DNA from: JBKHXF01 sp046566145
GTDB lineage: Bacteria; Actinomycetota; Nitriliruptoria; Nitriliruptorales; Nitriliruptoraceae
NCBI GenBank assembly: GCA_046566145.1
Contig: JBKHXF010000001.1
Coordinates: 1 to 44,102, forward strand
DNA: 44,102 nucleotides
Reading direction: 5' to 3'
The translations under genes were made by a program, and so were the position numbers. Shown here piece after piece: positions 42,925 to 44,102 of this stretch (its first letter is position 1; each line of letters begins with the position of its first letter). The notes below the pieces were generated by a model. It worked only from the letters and a program-made list of their open reading frames with translations. It was not told the DNA's origin and did not search any database.

Positions 42925-44102
42925 GTGACGGACGAGGTGGCCCCCGGACGGTGGCGCGCGCTGGCCGTGCTCGCCACGGCGATGCTGCTCGCGATGACGA
43001 CGTGGTTCTCGGCGTCCGCCGTCGTCCCCCAGCTCCGGGCCGAGTGGGCGCTCACCGCCGGCGCTGCGGCCCTGCTGACCATCGCCGTCCAGGTGGGGTT
43101 CGTGGTCGGGGCGGTCGCCTCGGCGGTGCTGACCCTGTCCGACGTCCTCCCGCCGCGCCGCGTCATGCTGCTCGGGGCGCTCGGGGCCGCGGTGGCGAAC
43201 CTGGGGCTGCTCCTCGCCGACGGACCGGCGCTGGCCGTCCCCCTGCGGGCCGCCACGGGGATGTTCCTCGCCGGCGTCTACCCGCCGGGCTTGAAGGCGA
43301 TGTCGTCCTGGTTCCGCCGGGACCGGGGGCTCGCCCTGGGCGTGATGGTCGGCGCGCTCACCGTCGGCTCGGCCGTCCCGCACCTCGTCAACGCCGCCGG
43401 CGGACTCGACTGGCGCCTGGTGATCGCCACCACCTCCGCGCTGACGCTCGTCGGGGGGCTGCTGGCCGAGCTCGCGGTCACCGACGGGCCCCACCCGTTC
43501 CCGCGCGCCCGGTTCGAGCCCCGCCAGGTGCTGGCGGTGCTGCGTGACCGGCGCGTCCGGCTCGCCTCGCTCGGCTACCTCGGGCACATGTGGGAGCTGT
43601 ACGCGATGTGGGCCTGGATCGTGGTGTTCTACGCCGTCGCGTTCGAGGCCGCCGGCGGCGCACCGACCTGGGCCGCGCCGGCGGCGACCTTCGCGACCAT
43701 CGGGGTGGGTGCAGCCGGCTGCGTCGTCGGCGGCCGGCTCGCCGACCGGCGGGGTCGCGCGTGGCTCACGTCGCTCGCGATGGGGCTGTCCGGCACGGCG
43801 AGCCTCGTCATCGGCGGCACGCTCGGCGCCCCGGCGTGGGTGCCCGTGGTGGTCGGGCTCGCGTGGGGGTTCTGGGTGGTCGCCGACTCGGCGCAGTTCT
43901 CCACGATCGTCACCGAGGTCGCCGACCAGCGCTACGTCGGCACGGCGCTGACGCTGCAGCTCGCCCTGGGGTTCTCGCTCACGGTCGTCACCATCTGGCT
44001 CGTGCCGCTCGTCGCGGAGGCGGCCTCGTGGCGGTGGGCGTTCGTGCTGCTCGCCCCGGGGCCGGCGCTCGGGACGTGGGCGATGCAGCGGCTGCGGCCG
44101 CT
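42925..44102 (+). CDS. MFS transporter (CynX/NimT-like), cut by window edge
   Basis: 392 residues are visible with about eleven hydrophobic segments, and the frame is still open at 44102. The MFS loop motif SWFRRDRGLALGVMVGALTVGSAVPHL (after helix 4) and VVGGRLADRRGRAWLTSL (the central motif A) are clear. The GTG at 42925 follows GGAG. Substrate cannot be told. The last helix or tail lies outside. Confidence 0.85.
   Translation, partial: MTDEVAPGRWRALAVLATAMLLAMTTWFSASAVVPQLRAEWALTAGAAALLTIAVQVGFVVGAVASAVLTLSDVLPPRRVMLLGALGAAVANLGLLLADGPALAVPLRAATGMFLAGVYPPGLKAMSSWFRRDRGLALGVMVGALTVGSAVPHLVNAAGGLDWRLVIATTSALTLVGGLLAELAVTDGPHPFPRARFEPRQVLAVLRDRRVRLASLGYLGHMWELYAMWAWIVVFYAVAFEAAGGAPTWAAPAATFATIGVGAAGCVVGGRLADRRGRAWLTSLAMGLSGTASLVIGGTLGAPAWVPVVVGLAWGFWVVADSAQFSTIVTEVADQRYVGTALTLQLALGFSLTVVTIWLVPLVAEAASWRWAFVLLAPGPALGTWAMQRLRP

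Overview
This 44.1 kb window is very GC-rich, with nearly every third codon position G or C, many GTG starts, GTGA/TGATG start-stop overlaps and gene order typical of a high-GC Actinomycetota chromosome. Trigger factor, ClpP and ClpX lie in the usual order but are separated by insertions. Gene content and protein style suggest a deep-branching lineage (Nitriliruptoria or Acidimicrobiia-like); that placement is inference. I see no prophage, insertion sequence or CRISPR array.

Left part (1-13.5 kb), all on the minus strand: the N-terminus of a DUF222/13E12-type protein behind a perfect LexA (SOS) box, a threonine-dehydratase-like PLP enzyme, a hybrid histidine kinase, a two-gene membrane operon, clpX, clpP, a FabG-like reductase, a DrrAB-like ABC exporter, a TerC-family protein under a yybP-ykoY (Mn2+) riboswitch, and tig.

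Middle part (13.7-25.6 kb), mostly plus strand: tRNA-Pro and tRNA-Gly, a flavoprotein, and a peroxiredoxin-like gene with an in-frame TGA where the family has its first redox Cys. The TGA is followed by a hairpin that fits a bacterial SECIS, so this is probably an unannotated selenoprotein. Next comes a cluster resembling E. coli ynjBCDF (binding protein, ATPase, two permeases and a CDP-alcohol phosphatidyltransferase), joined by a lipoamide-dehydrogenase-like flavoprotein. A Ser/Thr kinase, a TVP38/TMEM64 membrane protein, a small wall-anchored protein with an MPNTG sorting signal and tRNA-Arg follow.

Right part (25.6-44.1 kb): a tightly overlapped minus-strand operon encodes a branched-chain-amino-acid-type ABC importer (binding protein, LivH, a LivM-LivG fusion, LivF), a PucR-type regulator, an acyl-CoA ligase and an alpha/beta hydrolase, so an imported acid is probably activated to its CoA ester. 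Diverging from it is a secreted LVIVD-repeat protein. Then come a lipase-like hydrolase, an S51-like peptidase, a GAF histidine kinase with a Crp/Fnr regulator behind it, small and secreted proteins of unknown function, and a truncated MFS transporter.

Recurrent signals: a TAGCGT/TAGCCT/TACGCT-like -10 box precedes the three tRNAs and many genes, and two genes (DUF222 and the PLP enzyme) appear to be leaderless. Perfect GC-rich hairpins follow tig, the sorting-signal gene, the LVIVD gene, the S51/Crp pair and the secreted protein.
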